A stretch of 64,000 nucleotides of DNA from Tigriopus japonicus (GCA_010645155.1 CM021317.1:10843471-10907470), one strand, 5' to 3'; shown: positions 1-12,740, counted from the stretch's first letter. The notes: generated from the sequence alone by a model not told the origin. A program made the numbers and translations.

Positions 1-1512
1 TATTCAGAATATGTAAAGTTAGCAAGTTTTTGAACGAAACTCCAACGGTCTTGAGCCAAAACAAATCTGGTATTTTAGTCTTTAGAATTAAGCTTTAAAG
101 ACTCTAGATTAGACTTGTATGTTAGCTTCCATATTTCAGCTTCTTGGACTCCACCAGTCTGACCATTCTGTTAAATTTCTTAGCTTAATCATTTATGATC
201 ATTCACTAAAGCTGATATGTTTAAGTTTTACCTTAATATTACCATAACGGACATATTGAAAATGGTACTATCAGAAAATGTAAGGATGAATAACATTTGA
301 TGATCTCATTTGATACATTTCAGTAGCTAGTATCAGGTTGGTTTAAGTCTTTGAAATGAGCTCCTAAAAAGGAAGTAAGGGTACCCACCAAAACGCCAAC
401 ATTGATCGCTAATCTGGGATGGAATTCGTGGGATTTGATATGCTACAAATTTCTGTTTTTTATAGTGCAGGGATTCTTGATCTTTTTAATACAATGATCA
501 AATAAAATTGGAGAATTGATAAGAAAATAATTTTCTAAACGAAAACCTAAGCTGACAACAAAAGTAAAACACAATCATCCGATTTTACCAAGGGAAAAAA
601 AACGTGTCGCTGCTTCAAAAGGAGTATTTAAAAAGTGTGCCTTTTACAGGACATTGACATTAGTACACATGAGAGAACATTGTTAGTGTTGGTCTCAACT
701 CCGTGTGCAAACCTATCAGGGTTTTTTACCGGGCAGCGGCACTTAAAACGTTACCTTTCCCTCGAGAAAAAAAGTGCTGTAGCGAAATAATGAGCTGTGA
801 GAATTTTTTTGTGAAGCTTGGCCCACACACTCACTCACATACACATACATACACACGCATCCACCTTGAGTTGATGACTGACTGATAATGCTCTTCATTA
901 CCATGCACTCTGCATGACGAAATAAATTTCTGACCTCGTTTTGCATTGAACTTTAGCCAACATGCCAACGATGGATGGATGGATCAATGGATGGTGGGAT
1001 GTTGCATTGCGTACTGTACTGTAGGTGTGCATGTGTACCTTGATAGGGTGTGCGTGTGCCGCGGACCTACGAGACGAAATCGGGATGTCATTGCCTCATG
1101 AAGTCCAAGAATGAGGGAGCGAAAGTTGACAATTTATCAGTCGCAAGCTGGACATTCTCCAGTGAACATTCCTCCTTCTCCTCGTCAACCATACTTGATA
1201 CCTTTTCATTGAAGTTCACAATAGAGAGAGAGAGAGAGAAGATCCTTTCCCTTTTGTTCTCTTTCCCGTTTAAAGTACTGAACTTGCGTCCATTTCTGTC
1301 ATTGTGATCATGGTTTCATCTGGATGAAGCACGTACGAGATTTCGGCATCCAAAGCGACCACAAGAGAGGAGAATGATTGATATAGTTTCACTGACTGCG
1401 CCTTGAACACATCCTCAGCTGTGACATTGTTCGCTAAATGCCCATCGAGCTACCACTCATCTCAATTCTAACATCACAACACAACTTCAACCAAAGAGTC
1501 CAATAGATTTGA
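1..1512. other. Upstream spacer of the first gene
   Basis: AT-rich sequence with no convincing coding segment. It holds a GGAT-type microsatellite near 968-996, an (AG)9 run at about 1223-1240 and TG-rich stretches near 1025-1055. The short open frames here have no family resemblance. The final few hundred bases are the likely promoter and 5' UTR of the gene starting at 1549, but no clear core promoter motif could be fixed. Confidence 0.5.
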
Positions 1513-1543
1513 TTGCTCGTAAAACAACTTGGGATCGCTGGCA

Positions 1544-1552
1544 ATGCCATGA
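1544..1552 (+). promoter_or_regulatory. Two-codon uORF overlapping the start codon
   Basis: The sequence reads ATG CCA TGA, and its stop shares bases with the ATG at 1549 (ATGA overlap). Such a minimal upstream frame could modulate initiation on the downstream gene if the transcript begins upstream of it. The overlap is seen directly; the regulatory role is inference. Confidence 0.3.
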
Positions 1553-4500
1553 AACAACCAGTCAGATCCCAGTCACTCCTCGCGATAATGGTTTTGAGTG
1601 CAACCATCATACTGTCTACATTGGTGGTTTGGTCAGATCTTCAAGAGGCATCCGGATCCATTGCTCTATCCGATTGGGATAAAATCCAAAATGAAAGTGT
1701 TCCATTCACCTTGGCACTAACGGGAAATGCATCGAAGCATTTTGACAATGAACTTGTCAACGGTGAATCTAAAGGGGAAGACCTGTTTGTGTCCGAAAGC
1801 AAATTTGTGCCAATTTGGGAGTCATCCATCGTTCGAGATGAGGCAAAGTCCCCAGACAATAATGTCACTTTGATAAACGTCCAAGATAATAATGGAGATT
1901 TACAAGAATCCGCTAGTACTTATCAAAAGACCCGCATGGTTAAACCACGGAGAAAGAGGAGAAGGAAGCCCAATCACGCCCAATGGAGGCGAAATTTCCA
2001 AAGAACCAAGGGCCAACAATTTCTCAAAGATAATCCGAACCGACCATATTACCAACATTTGAAGAAGAACAAGAAGAAGAAAGAGGCTGAACCTGTGGGA
2101 AAATTCCCTAGCTGGAATACCTTCCACCCTCACCGACCAAGGACAAAGGGTTTGTTCCCAGGAAATGAGCTTCCTAATGCCATCGACTTTAAATTGAACA
2201 CCATCGAAGCTGACGATGATTTGCCTTCAAATGGGCGAGGATTCAATACCAAGGTATTGAACAAGGTCACAGCCTTTTTGAACTCATCTGAAAACGAAAC
2301 AGAATCTGCTCCACCCATCGATCCAGCGAGCTATGCATTACCCATGGTTCATCCGGCTCTCTATGATCACACACCATGGAAACCTTACACTCAGGCACCC
2401 AGAGTCAGAACTATTGCCAAAGAGTCAAACTACTACTATGACGCACGCTTAGTTCCCGTTGGCGAAGTCAGTGAACTGGATCTCAAGCCCACATCCTCCA
2501 AACTTGCAGGGAGACAACAGAGGCGCTCATTTCGAACTCGGAGTAAAACTAAAAAGAAACCTTATAAAGCCCTTGTTCAAGTCTACAAATCGACCAACCG
2601 AGGATACCCAGGTCCAGTGGAATCTACCACAGAATACAACTTCGACGTGTTTCCCACCCATCAGCAACTAAATGATGAGGATTACTATTTCGATAACTTT
2701 GTTAAAGAATTTGCAGACGAGTTTCCAGAAAAAGAGGTCGCGACCACACCCGTGCCACCACCAGAGCATGGCAAAGATGTGATTCAGAGTCGATACGAAG
2801 AGAGCATTCTGGTGCCGGATGATCATGTTAAAGACATTTATGAAGATTATTTTTATGTGGACGATCCAGATTACGCCCAACCCGAACCCAAGCACCCTCC
2901 TCCACCCCCTCCTTCAAGACTCCATTCACATGGCCCTTATAGAGCCCTAAGGCAGACTGGTAAGTAAAGCTGATGAATATCCCCTTCCATCCTTGACTCT
3001 CAACATTTGTCTTTTTTCCAACCTCAGGTTATCCTGTAAGATATAGGAAACAACTACCTCTTCCACCCACGAGACCACCAGTTTCACATACAGGCTACCC
3101 GGAATATGACCAATACCAGCCAAACATACCGATCACTCCGATTCCAAATTATCGATTTCCCAAATCTGAATTCAGCAAGTATTTCCCGTCCAAGAGGGTG
3201 AAGCCAAAGTTGACCAGAATTAACAAGCATCCCGCTCGAGGATATCTGAAGCAGAAATTGGTTCGACCCCCCGTGGTTCATGTGGCTCCCCCTACCGCTC
3301 CCCCTCCGCCAAGACCCCCACCCTATTCAGCGCCCCCTTACAACACCCCTGGCCCGTATTACGACGTGACCCAAATTCCAGCCGAACCCATCTCCTACGA
3401 TAGTGATGACGATGAATACTATCAAAGACCACCTCGACCGAGGGCACCTGGCCCGGATGAATTTCAACGCCTCCAAAAGGCATACATGCAACTTCTAGCC
3501 CAGAATAATAAACCCGAAGAAGAAAATGAACCTGTTCAAGAAGAGGTTGCGGAATATGATCAAGAAGAACAACCGGCTCCAAGGCCAGCTTACCAAGAGG
3601 AACGGCCGGACTATTACGAAGAGGATGAACGAAGACCACGGGAGCCATCTCAATATGAAGATTCTCGGGAAAAAGAACCACTGTCCGAGTACGAAGATAT
3701 CTCTCAGTATGACGATATCAAGCCGGAAGAAATATTCGAATATGGGGCTCAAACTGACGAAGGTGGTCGGGGACTGCAAGATCCCCGTGAATATGTTCAA
3801 CGCAATACAGCAAACTCCTTCGATGCTGGATGGGACGAGTTCTTCAATGGACATCGAGATAATATCGACAACGACATCGGCTCCATCAGCCAAAGCAATG
3901 AAAACTACGGAGCACCGGAAGGTGGATCTCAAGAACAAGCGCCCAACCAGGAAGAGGGCCAATCCGATGGAGAACAAGAAGAACGGGAACGGGAACGAAG
4001 TCCCTATGATTCTCGCGATTCCAGAGACAGGGATAGAGAGGAAGGTAAGGGATTCTCTGCAGCTAGATACAAAGGGGATGACTATGACGAACCACCCGAC
4101 TATGAAAGCCCAGGCAACGAAGAGTTCAAAGGCAATTACTCACCGGACTACGAGAGAGACGAGGGAAGTACAGCCCATCCCGCCGGGGATCCGGATGTGC
4201 GTCAACGAGAAAGAGGTGACTATGCTAGATTTAAACACTTAGAGGATCAAGAAAAGCTTGCCGAAGAGACTCATGACAGTGACTATGACGATGATGACTA
4301 TGATGAACCCGCTGGAGGCCAGCGTGTCCGTCGACCATTGACTCCCATGAAATATGCCCATGGAGAAATGGTGGTGGAAGACTTCCCTCTGGGTAATGAC
4401 ATGGCGGACAAACAGTCCTCGGATCCCAATCTCCCTGGTTTTGATCAATTTTTCTCCCAAATAGAAGAGAATATTGACGGCGAGATCGGGGACAACAAAG

Positions 4501-4748
4501 AGAAGAAACGGAGGAAATGGAAAGAACCCTCTTACGACGGAGAGGACAAAGATAGACCCGCTGATGGATCAGACGATAATGGACAAGATCTAAGACCTAA
4601 TCGCTACCGAGAGGTGGCCCCTGACGAATTTGACTATCAGATGCCTTCGCATGAAGAACTTCAAGAGAATTACAAGACCGAAACCTCATCCTCAGAGATC
4701 GATCCAATTGCTGTTCCGTGGTCTCCCCAAAAGGTCAACGTGGCCTGA
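1549..4748 (+). CDS. Large secreted acidic, Pro/Tyr-rich low-complexity protein
   Basis: Two exons, 1549-2959 and 3028-4748, joined across a 68-bp GT-AG intron (phase 1) give 1,043 residues. The open frame extends upstream to 1513, but the first in-frame ATG is at 1549. It is followed by a hydrophobic stretch (about residues 11-29) that looks like a signal peptide or signal anchor. The rest is low complexity: Arg/Lys-rich blocks near residues 125-190, a Pro-rich stretch near the exon junction, and a C-terminal half full of Glu/Asp, Tyr and Arg. Acidic tyrosine clusters such as DIYEDYFYVDDPDYA would suit tyrosine sulfation. No enzymatic domain is recognised. By composition it could be an extracellular matrix or cuticle-associated disordered protein, but that is inference. 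It converges with the sarcoglycan gene, 192 bp between stops. Confidence 0.8.
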
Positions 4749-4824
4749 TGAGCATTGTCGTATTGTGTCATTCAATAAGTTTAATAGTTGCTTGGAGTTT
4801 CAATTGAAATATAAAAAAACTGCT

Positions 4825-4830
4825 TTTAAT
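4825..4830 (-). terminator. Poly(A) signal variant ATTAAA for the sarcoglycan gene
   Basis: On the minus strand ATTAAA lies about 110 bp past the sarcoglycan stop codon. It falls within the 3' flank of the convergent gene, so the two 3' UTRs may overlap. Confidence 0.35.
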
Positions 4831-4940
4831 CATCGTTAACAAATACATAAAACTTACATCAAAGAAGCTGGATCTTCATATCCATCAACAATCGAGTAGA
4901 AAAGAAGTCCTAACTAATGGCAGCATTTTTGGGATTTCAA

Positions 4941-6992
4941 TCAAACCAAATAGGTGGCATGTTCTCGACCCAACCTTCCCATTGAATTCTCATCTCCATA
5001 AGAGGGAGGTGCAGGACGTTTCAGCGAACCCAAAGGGTTCATGCCTTCATAGTCTTCGTCGTAGTAGGAACGACGATTTAAGGTCCCAGGACGACTCCCA
5101 GAACCACTTGGAACTTGTTGGTACTGTCGATGATAAGGGCGGTTGGAAGGACGATAGCTAACTTGTGACAAGCTCGGAAGTTCCTCTTGGGTCGGACTCT
5201 CATCATCGGACATTAAGATGATGGGGCCTCCTTCGGCTAATTCATTATAGCCTCCAAAGCCTGGAGGGTTGGTCGTAGGTTCATCGATAGGAGAATAAAG
5301 ATCAGACGTCGGACCTTGATTGGTTGGAGAATGAAGCTTGGGAGTAACACAGCGTTGCTGTGCCAATCTCCGTATGGTGTCTGTTTGTCTTTGAACAGAG
5401 GAGGCACGACGAAATCTGGGATCATTCCTCATTCTGGCTTGAAATTCACGTTCAGCCTTGAAGTGCGGTGACTCGATCTTTTTGCGCGAAGTGCAACAAG
5501 TGAGGCAATCGGATAATACCAACCCCATAGATTGTTCAACTTCCAGATCATCGGTGATTTCAGTCTCATCCTTGTTTCGACAAGAGCAACAAAGGAGAAG
5601 GCACATACAGCATATCACCAAAAAGATAAACACACCTCCACCCACGAGAAACCAGAAAAACATGTGGAACTTCTCTTCCAAAACAGACTCGGGCAGAGAC
5701 GAGGTTGATTCCGGGGACTTTCCCAAGGTGGTTAAATTGCCATCCATAATGATAAATGTACCATTAGTGATATTTAACGTGGAGAGGGACTCATCAATAT
5801 CATAGAGGAATTCATCCAACCCATCGACCTCATTCACATCTTCGGGGTCGTATTCGGGAGCCTTTCCTATTTCATAGTACTTGTTCCATCGTGAGTCGTA
5901 CTGCAAGAGACGAAAATGACACCAATCTAATGCGAACCCCTTTTCCCTGAAAAATCGTTCCACACTCGTTCGCTTAAAGTCTCGGGGACAATTAGGAAAG
6001 ACCCTGAGGGGAGTTACTTCTCGTTCCAAGAACGTCATGTCGTCAGAAAAGTTGGCAGCACTGCCCAAATGAACAACGACCCCATCTTTTAGATTTGGGT
6101 CGGCTGGATGGCGGAACCCGAAATCAACAGCTGATCCAATGGAAGTCAGATGAAGGTCATCTTGCGATTCGGGCCACAAATTTTGGGTGAAAATCTCTTT
6201 CAGGTTCTTGAGTCGATGCGCATCAAACATGTCCTCCATGTTGAGATTGTCTATTTTCAACTGAACGGCATTTTGTCCCAATTCGCTCTCAGGATCGGTC
6301 ACGTTGATAGACAACTTTAAAAGTCCATATTCCATGGTCATCTGGTTCTGAGCCAAGACATCCAATTCCACGAAATTAGTGTCTTCTGGTGGGACGCCAA
6401 ATATAAATCCTGAAACAAACGAGATCGAGTTCATCATCATGACGACAACAACATCAACAACAGATAGCACATTTTCCCATAGGATTTCCTATGGTTAACC
6501 TTGGTAACCCTCCGCTATTCGTTGACAAATAACTCAGTCATGTTTGATGATGAGGGTGAATGTTCACGATCGGGCACCACTTTAGAGAAGCATGACCAGC
6601 TAGTTTGTCTCTAGATCACATGCACTTGCTCGATGAGGGATTTAATCGATTCATTCCCACCGTACTTAGGGGATGAAAGGCCTTGATCTTGGGATCTTAC
6701 CTGCTTTGTGGCGTTCACTGTATTTGTAATGAATCCAATTGGGCAAACTGGCTTTTCCATGCACACTCGGAGTGTAACGATACACCGGTCTCTCTACTCC
6801 TCCATAGTTACCCTCTGACCAGAAGAATAAGGTGGGATTGAAGGCGATTCGGAAGACTCGATTGGAAGGGATGGTGGCACTTAACTGGGACCAAGTGAGG
6901 CCCGTTTGTGAATCCGTGATCAATGACTGTTGAAGGAAGACCTCTTGCGATCCGAGGACCACAATCAGGGCCCACGTCACTCGCCAATCCAT
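4941..6992 (-). CDS. SGCE: Alpha/epsilon-type sarcoglycan
   Basis: Two exons on the minus strand, 6992-6701 and 6409-4941, separated by a 291-bp intron (donor GTAAGATC, acceptor TTTGTTTCAG, phase 1), encode 586 residues. The first ATG of the frame is at 6992 and opens a signal peptide (DWRVTWALIVVLG). The ectodomain has the family pattern: an N-terminal cadherin-like part with WSEGNYGG and LPNWIHYKYSERHKAG, then PPEDTNFVELDVLAQN. Conserved cysteines follow near residues 238 and 261, and there are several N-glycosylation sequons. A membrane segment lies at about 345-370, followed at once by a Cys cluster and a Ser/Pro-rich cytoplasmic tail ending TYLV. Alpha/epsilon-sarcoglycan is a subunit of the dystrophin-associated sarcoglycan complex of the plasma membrane. 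Whether this is SGCA- or SGCE-like cannot be settled; invertebrates normally have one gene for both. Confidence 0.88.
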
Positions 6993-9426
6993 TGTCAATT
7001 TAGTGGCGTTGAGCCTCAATCACAAACGAAACAAGTTTGTCGAGCATTTTTGGGGCTGTTGCTTTGTCGAACGGTTCCTCTCTTTGCTTGTGTAGCGATA
7101 ACCATGCATAGTACTTGGCCGTGTAGCTCTCTTTTGTGCTAAAGTTGGCTCGAGTTCCAGTGACCAATTTGGGCGTGAGAGGAGCCACAAAGAATGGATG
7201 GACCAAGGGACGGACGAATGGATGGATGGATGGTTGGTTGGATGGTTGGATGGTTGGATGGATGGATGATAGTTCGTTCCAAGCTCTCAAAGCTTTCGTC
7301 CCTCACTTATGATGCCGTTGTTGCTGCCGCTTGTTCCGTTGTTCCTCTTTTCGTTCACAGACAACAGATAGTTACTGGCACTCACGCCAATAACCACCGA
7401 CACCTCCTTCCTTTCTTTCTTCTTTCTTTTACCACCATCACCACCCCAACCATCATCATTGCCACTCTAACACCAATGCATGGGCAACCGAACCCAGAAC
7501 CAAGGATTCGTGGTTCTCGAGGAGCGTGTCAAACTAGAAGAAGAGGAACGATGGGCAAAAAAAAGGTCCTCGCTCACACACACACACCAACCATCTCACA
7601 AAATGGGAACGAACAAGAGGGAGGGAAATGAACGCCAAGAGAAGAAGAGAGAAAAAGGCTAGAAGGCTATTCAAACTCGAATGTTTAGAGGGAGAATGAT
7701 GATGAAGAAGGCGATGACTGCATGCTCGATATGAAGACAGTCAGAGCAGCGGGAAGCCCGGTCTTCACTTGTTTCACATCCTTGTTCCAACCGAAACACT
7801 CTCAGAGTGGGAACGAACAAGAATGGCCGCCTTCTCTTGGATGAAATCGAGCGATGGAACCAAAAAGAGAGGGGTTGACACGTTCGCAGTTTGGCTTAAA
7901 TGGTATGCTCACAAGGGAACTTGCCAAAACGGGTCGGTCTCACTCTAGAATTAATATGAGAATTTTGAGAGCAAAATGGGGGAGATATTTTACATTGTGT
8001 ATCACATTAAAGTACTTTTTTCCATGGTACTAGTTGACTGGTTTAGTGCAGGTTAAATTTCGTCACAAGGAATGATTTGTGTCAATATTAAGAAGAGTAG
8101 CCAAGAGTTTTGCTTTTAAATTCGATGGCTTTCTACTTTCTTCCCTTGATTTTCTTCCTAATTAATGACTTTCGTTACACACAAGAATTTATTTACCTTA
8201 TTGTAAGATAAGATCGAACCTTCACAGTTCACAGTCGACGCTCTCGCGTGTGTCTGTCCTGGGACATTGAAAATTGTGCTTCGCTTTAAGATGGAACAAG
8301 TTGGAACATTGCCAAGTCAAGTTTGTGCTTCAAATTCCGAGGCTGTCAGAAAATGATTAAGAATATTGCAAGGCCATCTTCGCACAAAGCGGGTCCTTCG
8401 GCCTAGTTTCGATGAAAAGTGCAAAAAGAATTGCTTGACATCTTGGAGAAAAGTTGAAGATAACGTGAGAAGTTGTGGATTTCTCAATGGACTTAAAATA
8501 ACACGTAATTTCAAATTTCTTAGCACAAATACACATCATAGTTAAGGGATCTAAGTTTATGATGGAAAAGTTAAAAGTGATTTTTAGTGGAGAGAACAAG
8601 GGTCGAAAGCGAAATTTCCCTTTAAATGTACGGAACATTTTGATTTTATAATCAATGCAACCTATATTTCAAGTACGACAAAAGTCCGTCTGCTCAACAG
8701 CGGTGTTTTTATGATTGAGAGGCATCTTTGTTCTAAAATCGCCCTATATTCTCGTCTCGTCATTCAGACAATCTCGTTGACAAAGACAACAATGATAGAA
8801 ATGCGGGATTTCTCGGGGAAAGGAAATCAAACTCTTGTGCCCAAGCAAACTCGAGAAAGTTCCAGACATGGTCATATCAAATACCTCGCGCAATTCGAGT
8901 GTGGTCCACTTCCCTCGATGAAAGAATGCATGACGCCTCTTGCACCGACCACACTCGTAGTTTGTCGTATGCATACATGTCAAGTATGGCTGACACCAGC
9001 TCAGTGTATCGTAGTATGAAGTAGTGCTAAGAGACTCTCACGAGCACACGCCATGCCAATATCACTTGGTTAGAATGGTTGGAGAGCTTGGATGGCCCTT
9101 GAGCCAAAGCAAGGAACCAGGCCGACAACCAAAGCCTGAATTGAGTCCCAATTCTTGGAACCAGGTACTTGTAGTGGAGGCTCCTTCGTCTGCATAAACG
9201 ATACATGTCACTCGAAGAGTTTTCGTAGATACAATTCAAGGCAGTGATCTTAGATATCAGCTTACATGGTCGTAATGGTTGGATTGCGTGCTCACAATCG
9301 CGTTAGTGACTGAAAGGTCAAGTGTATAAGAACAGTCCCATTGGTAGGTTAAACCAAGGGTTAAACTCAGCAAGACCTCTACCATCATCATCATCGTCGT
9401 CATCACCAACACAAGATCACATCATC
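6993..9426. other. Intergenic region between divergent genes
   Basis: This stretch separates the sarcoglycan start (minus) from the EF-hand gene start (plus), so it should contain both promoters. A GGAT microsatellite lies at 7193-7269. Short open frames such as those near 7.2-7.6 kb and 8.7-9.0 kb are low complexity or lack family resemblance. Nothing else is supported. Confidence 0.5.
7193..7269. repeat. GGAT/GGTT microsatellite
   Basis: Imperfect tandem GGAT and GGTT units about 200 bp upstream of the sarcoglycan start codon, probably in its promoter or 5' UTR. Confidence 0.8.
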
Positions 9427-12400
9427 ATGAGCGAGTTGACAGATGATCAGATCGACGACATGAAAGATGCATTTTCCATGTTCAAGAAGAAGTCCAACTC
9501 GGACACGATCAATATCAAGGATCTCCGAGCTGTCATGCTCTCGATTGGTTTGAATCCCAAAGATGAAGAAATCGCTCAAATGGAAAAGGAGGTAAATCAT
9601 TTATTTCGGTGTACAGTCGGGTATGAGAATGTTGTTTGAGTCGATCAAAGATTGTGCCGAAATATTCCATTATTCATTCCAAATATTCCATTACGTACAA
9701 TAGGCATTTCCAAGACACCTTTTCTGATTTTTTTATAGAATTTGTTGCAAAGGATTCACGGGGAAAGGATCAAGAGAAATGTGGCGAAAATTAATTTTGA
9801 ACATTGTTTTCACGTTTATAAGAAACTTGGCGAAACAAATTCCAATTTTAAGTGAAGCTTGGTGATTATTTGATTAATCATTGACGTCCTGATAAAAGTA
9901 CCTTTTTCAATGATATATTTTCTGAAACAATATATTCAAGTTATTCAAAATCACTTTCCAACTGAAAAAGATCCTTTTTTTTTTAATTTGCTTAGCAAAT
10001 ATTTGTTGACTTGGTTTTCAACCTGAAACTAGTGACAAAGAGCAAATGACAAAAGAGCAATGATCAATCTAGCTTTCAAAGTACTTATCTTGGAGACCTT
10101 TGTTCGAAATACACGGTGTTTCGAATGGCTTTATAGGTTTAGATGGAAATACCCAAAGATGGTATTTTTCGGCTTTTTCGGGTCAAAAATGGACCATTCA
10201 AACCCAAATGACTCAGCTGTGGCTGAATCTATTTTTATTTAATTTGAATTCATCAGGTAACTAAATGGTCTCTAGGTAAATTTAGATTAGATAATTTATC
10301 AAAAAATGTTGTAATCAATAGGTTTTTAGGTATGTAACTTTTCCTAGGACCTAAACTTATGTAATACAATAAAAATAAAGTTTTTCCCCATTTTTTTAGA
10401 TAAGCTGTTACTTAGAAACCTCTAATTGGGGTGCTGCTGGAATTATTTAAATATCTCAAGCAAAATATACAAGCCATTTAGTTGGCGCATCAATCATCGA
10501 AGACCAGGTTGTGTGTTGGCGAAGAGTCAAAGCAAACAAGGTTGACGACTTGAAAAAACTGGCCGAAACTGGCTCAAGACCTTTGTGTGTTTCATACTCG
10601 TACAAAGTGGATAACAACAACTCCATGTCGTCGATTCACAAGCTTTAGCACTCTTTTTTTCAGAAAGAAGGCGAAATAGATTTTCCCGAGTTTTGCGCCC
10701 TCATTCGAGAATATCAAAAACAAGCCATCAATAGTAAGGTACAGTATATCTTAAGGCTTGACCGCTGATAAAGTTTACATGTGAAATTGAAGAATAGTCT
10801 TTCATTAAAAAGTGGGTTTAGGCAGGCTGATTCAATGTTTTTGTTTTCACGAACCGAATGACGTATTGAAGGCGTGGTTAGGTTGTTGTCGTAAAAATAC
10901 CAAAAGGGTCCGAAAAACATTTCAAAATTTGAAGAAAAAAAAATTCTCATGAATAAAATTTAGTCAGGAATTTGGCAAATTATTTGCCATTTTATCGTGC
11001 GTCTAGACGGGGTCTTATAAGAATCAATTGGTCACCAAAATTGTACTACAGATTAATTTAGAGTTAAACTCAGGGAAATGAATATTTAAAAGAATACGTA
11101 GGTATTGCTTGAAAATAGATAATAATATTTGAAAATTCAATTGAAATCTATGAACATTCTAAGTATCCGAGGTCTGACAGGGCTAAATTAAGGGAACTTG
11201 AAGGCCTACATTACTTATGAATTACTTATGTTAATCTTTTGGGACCAAACCAAGCGCCTAACTATGACAAAAATAATAATCTTAGTGTGCTTAGGCTCAA
11301 GGCACTTTATCCTTGTTTGGCCTCCATCATTTGACAGATTTTTAAGCTCCTTAAAATGACCTCAATTGGCAACTTCGCACGAAGAAAATTTGCTGGATGA
11401 AAAAGTTTGCATGAAATCCTCTAACGTCCTCCAAATTTTAAGAGGACGAAAGAGAAAAAGGAAATCTTAAAGCGTTAAGGGTAGACAATTCCGTTCCTTA
11501 AATGTGCCCTCAACATTTCATGTCTAGTCAGTGTTGCTTTTGACTTTGGAGTAATTTCAAACATCAACGGCCTTATTCAAGTGGAGTTGCCGAACCCTTA
11601 AGCGTCATTTTACACTAAAGGTCACATTTCCAACAGTGGAAACCTCTTGCATTGGCGATTTTCATTTTTATAAAAAAATAATCCTTGAGCAGAGACCTCC
11701 TTCAGAGATAATTTGACAAGATTTTGAAAATATCCTACGCCATGAGTCATGATTCATTCTCTTAGCTGGTATTCATTATTAGGCACTGTCAGAATGGATG
11801 AGGCCCATGCTCATTGGCATGCGAGCACAGCTCTTTCCACTGTTTCCTTCTAAGATTGAACGAAGAAACAGTGAATTTCCTGGTCGGGGAGACAAGGGAC
11901 GAGAGTTCTGATTTCCAAAAGAATCAAATTAGTTATATTCTTCTGAAAATGAGGCCTTGCTCATGCTGACTAAATATTTTTTGAAGTTTTTCAATTTTCA
12001 GCTCAATCGAACGCCTAAGTCAAAAATCATTCTCCCTCAAATTTCAGTAATCCTATTGAAAATGCATGAACTAGCAGTTTTCTGACAATTGTTTTACCAC
12101 AAATCGGCTAACAGATCCATGCTCTCTTCAATAGGTTTATTTGCGAATACATAACTTTTGGCTCCGGCATTCGGTTGAGCTGAAAATTGAAACAAGTACA
12201 CAACCCAACAAAAGTAAGGAGTCATTTGCGGAAGTCCCACGCCAGGCCATTCAGTGCTTCTTGGTTTTACGTGGTAAAGTCGTTTAAATCCCACCCTAAA
12301 GGAGGAGGTTCTTCTCAAAGGTTGCTGTCATCATCGTCAAGTAACTACGGACGTAGACAAAATTTCGTCGCTAAAAACTCTGTCTGTCCGTGGAGAGACA

Positions 12401-12740
12401 TCCGAGGAAGAGTTAATGAGTTTCCAGCTTGTTTGGTTGGGCAATGGAGTGACTCTTTAATGTCTGAGAGGGATTCGCCCAAATTTGCATAATGGTCGTA
12501 ATTTAACCCAATTCAGAACGAACGAATCTTGTCTTCTAGGATGAATTAAAAGAGGCCTTCCGGGTGTTTGATCAACAAGGCAAAGGCTACTTAACCAAGG
12601 CGGAACTGGAGACCGTGATGCGGAATTACAAGGACGGACTCTCGGATGAACAATTTGACCTGGTCATGAAAAAGGCTCAGTTCGATACCGAAGGCCATTT
12701 ATCTTTGGACAATTTCCTGAAACTGATTTTCAATGAATAA
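9427..12740 (+). CDS. Divergent calmodulin-like EF-hand protein
   Basis: Three exons, 9427-9591, 10664-10738 and 12540-12740, all phase 0 and bounded by GT-AG introns of 1,072 and 1,801 bp, give a 146-residue protein, close to calmodulin's 149. The start MSELTDDQIDDMKDAF and segments such as EIDFPEFCALI and DELKEAFRVFD align by eye with calmodulin or troponin C. The calcium-binding loops are degraded: EF1 lacks the first Asp, EF2 is about four residues short at the exon 1/2 junction, EF3 (DQQGKGYLTKAE) keeps only loop positions 1 and 12, and EF4 lacks most ligands. It is therefore probably a calcium-insensitive light-chain-like or regulatory protein (inference). The upstream open frame to 9322 is Ser-rich and lacks a better ATG context. 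Both introns carry MITEs. Confidence 0.82.
10113..10405. mobile_element. MITE family B, truncated copy in EF-hand intron 1
   Basis: The left end GGTGTTTCGAATGGC and the internal block from about 10320 to 10385 closely match the element at 43757-44352. That element shows the same left end and the same TAGGTTTTTAGGTAT block with long inverted arms. The right arm is missing or strongly diverged here. No coding capacity is seen. Confidence 0.55.
11988..12194. mobile_element. MITE family A, foldback copy in EF-hand intron 2
   Basis: The left arm (about 11988-12035) and the reverse complement of the right arm (about 12130-12194) both read TTTCAATTTTCAGCTCAA, then a shared run of CGAA-GCC followed by a CAAAA segment. 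The same paired arms occur at 47131-47348, so this is a short non-autonomous element. Confidence 0.55.

Noticed and set aside
3495..3977. 160-codon minus-strand frame with hydrophobic residues
   Set aside because: Antisense of Glu/Asp codons yields Phe/Leu-rich sequence; not independent.
3526..4242. 238-codon open frame in another frame of the first gene
   Set aside because: Shadow of the repetitive acidic coding sequence; no start context or domain.
9322..9426. Upstream extension of the EF-hand first exon
   Set aside because: Ser-rich, outside the calmodulin-like alignment; ATG at 9427 starts the conserved part.
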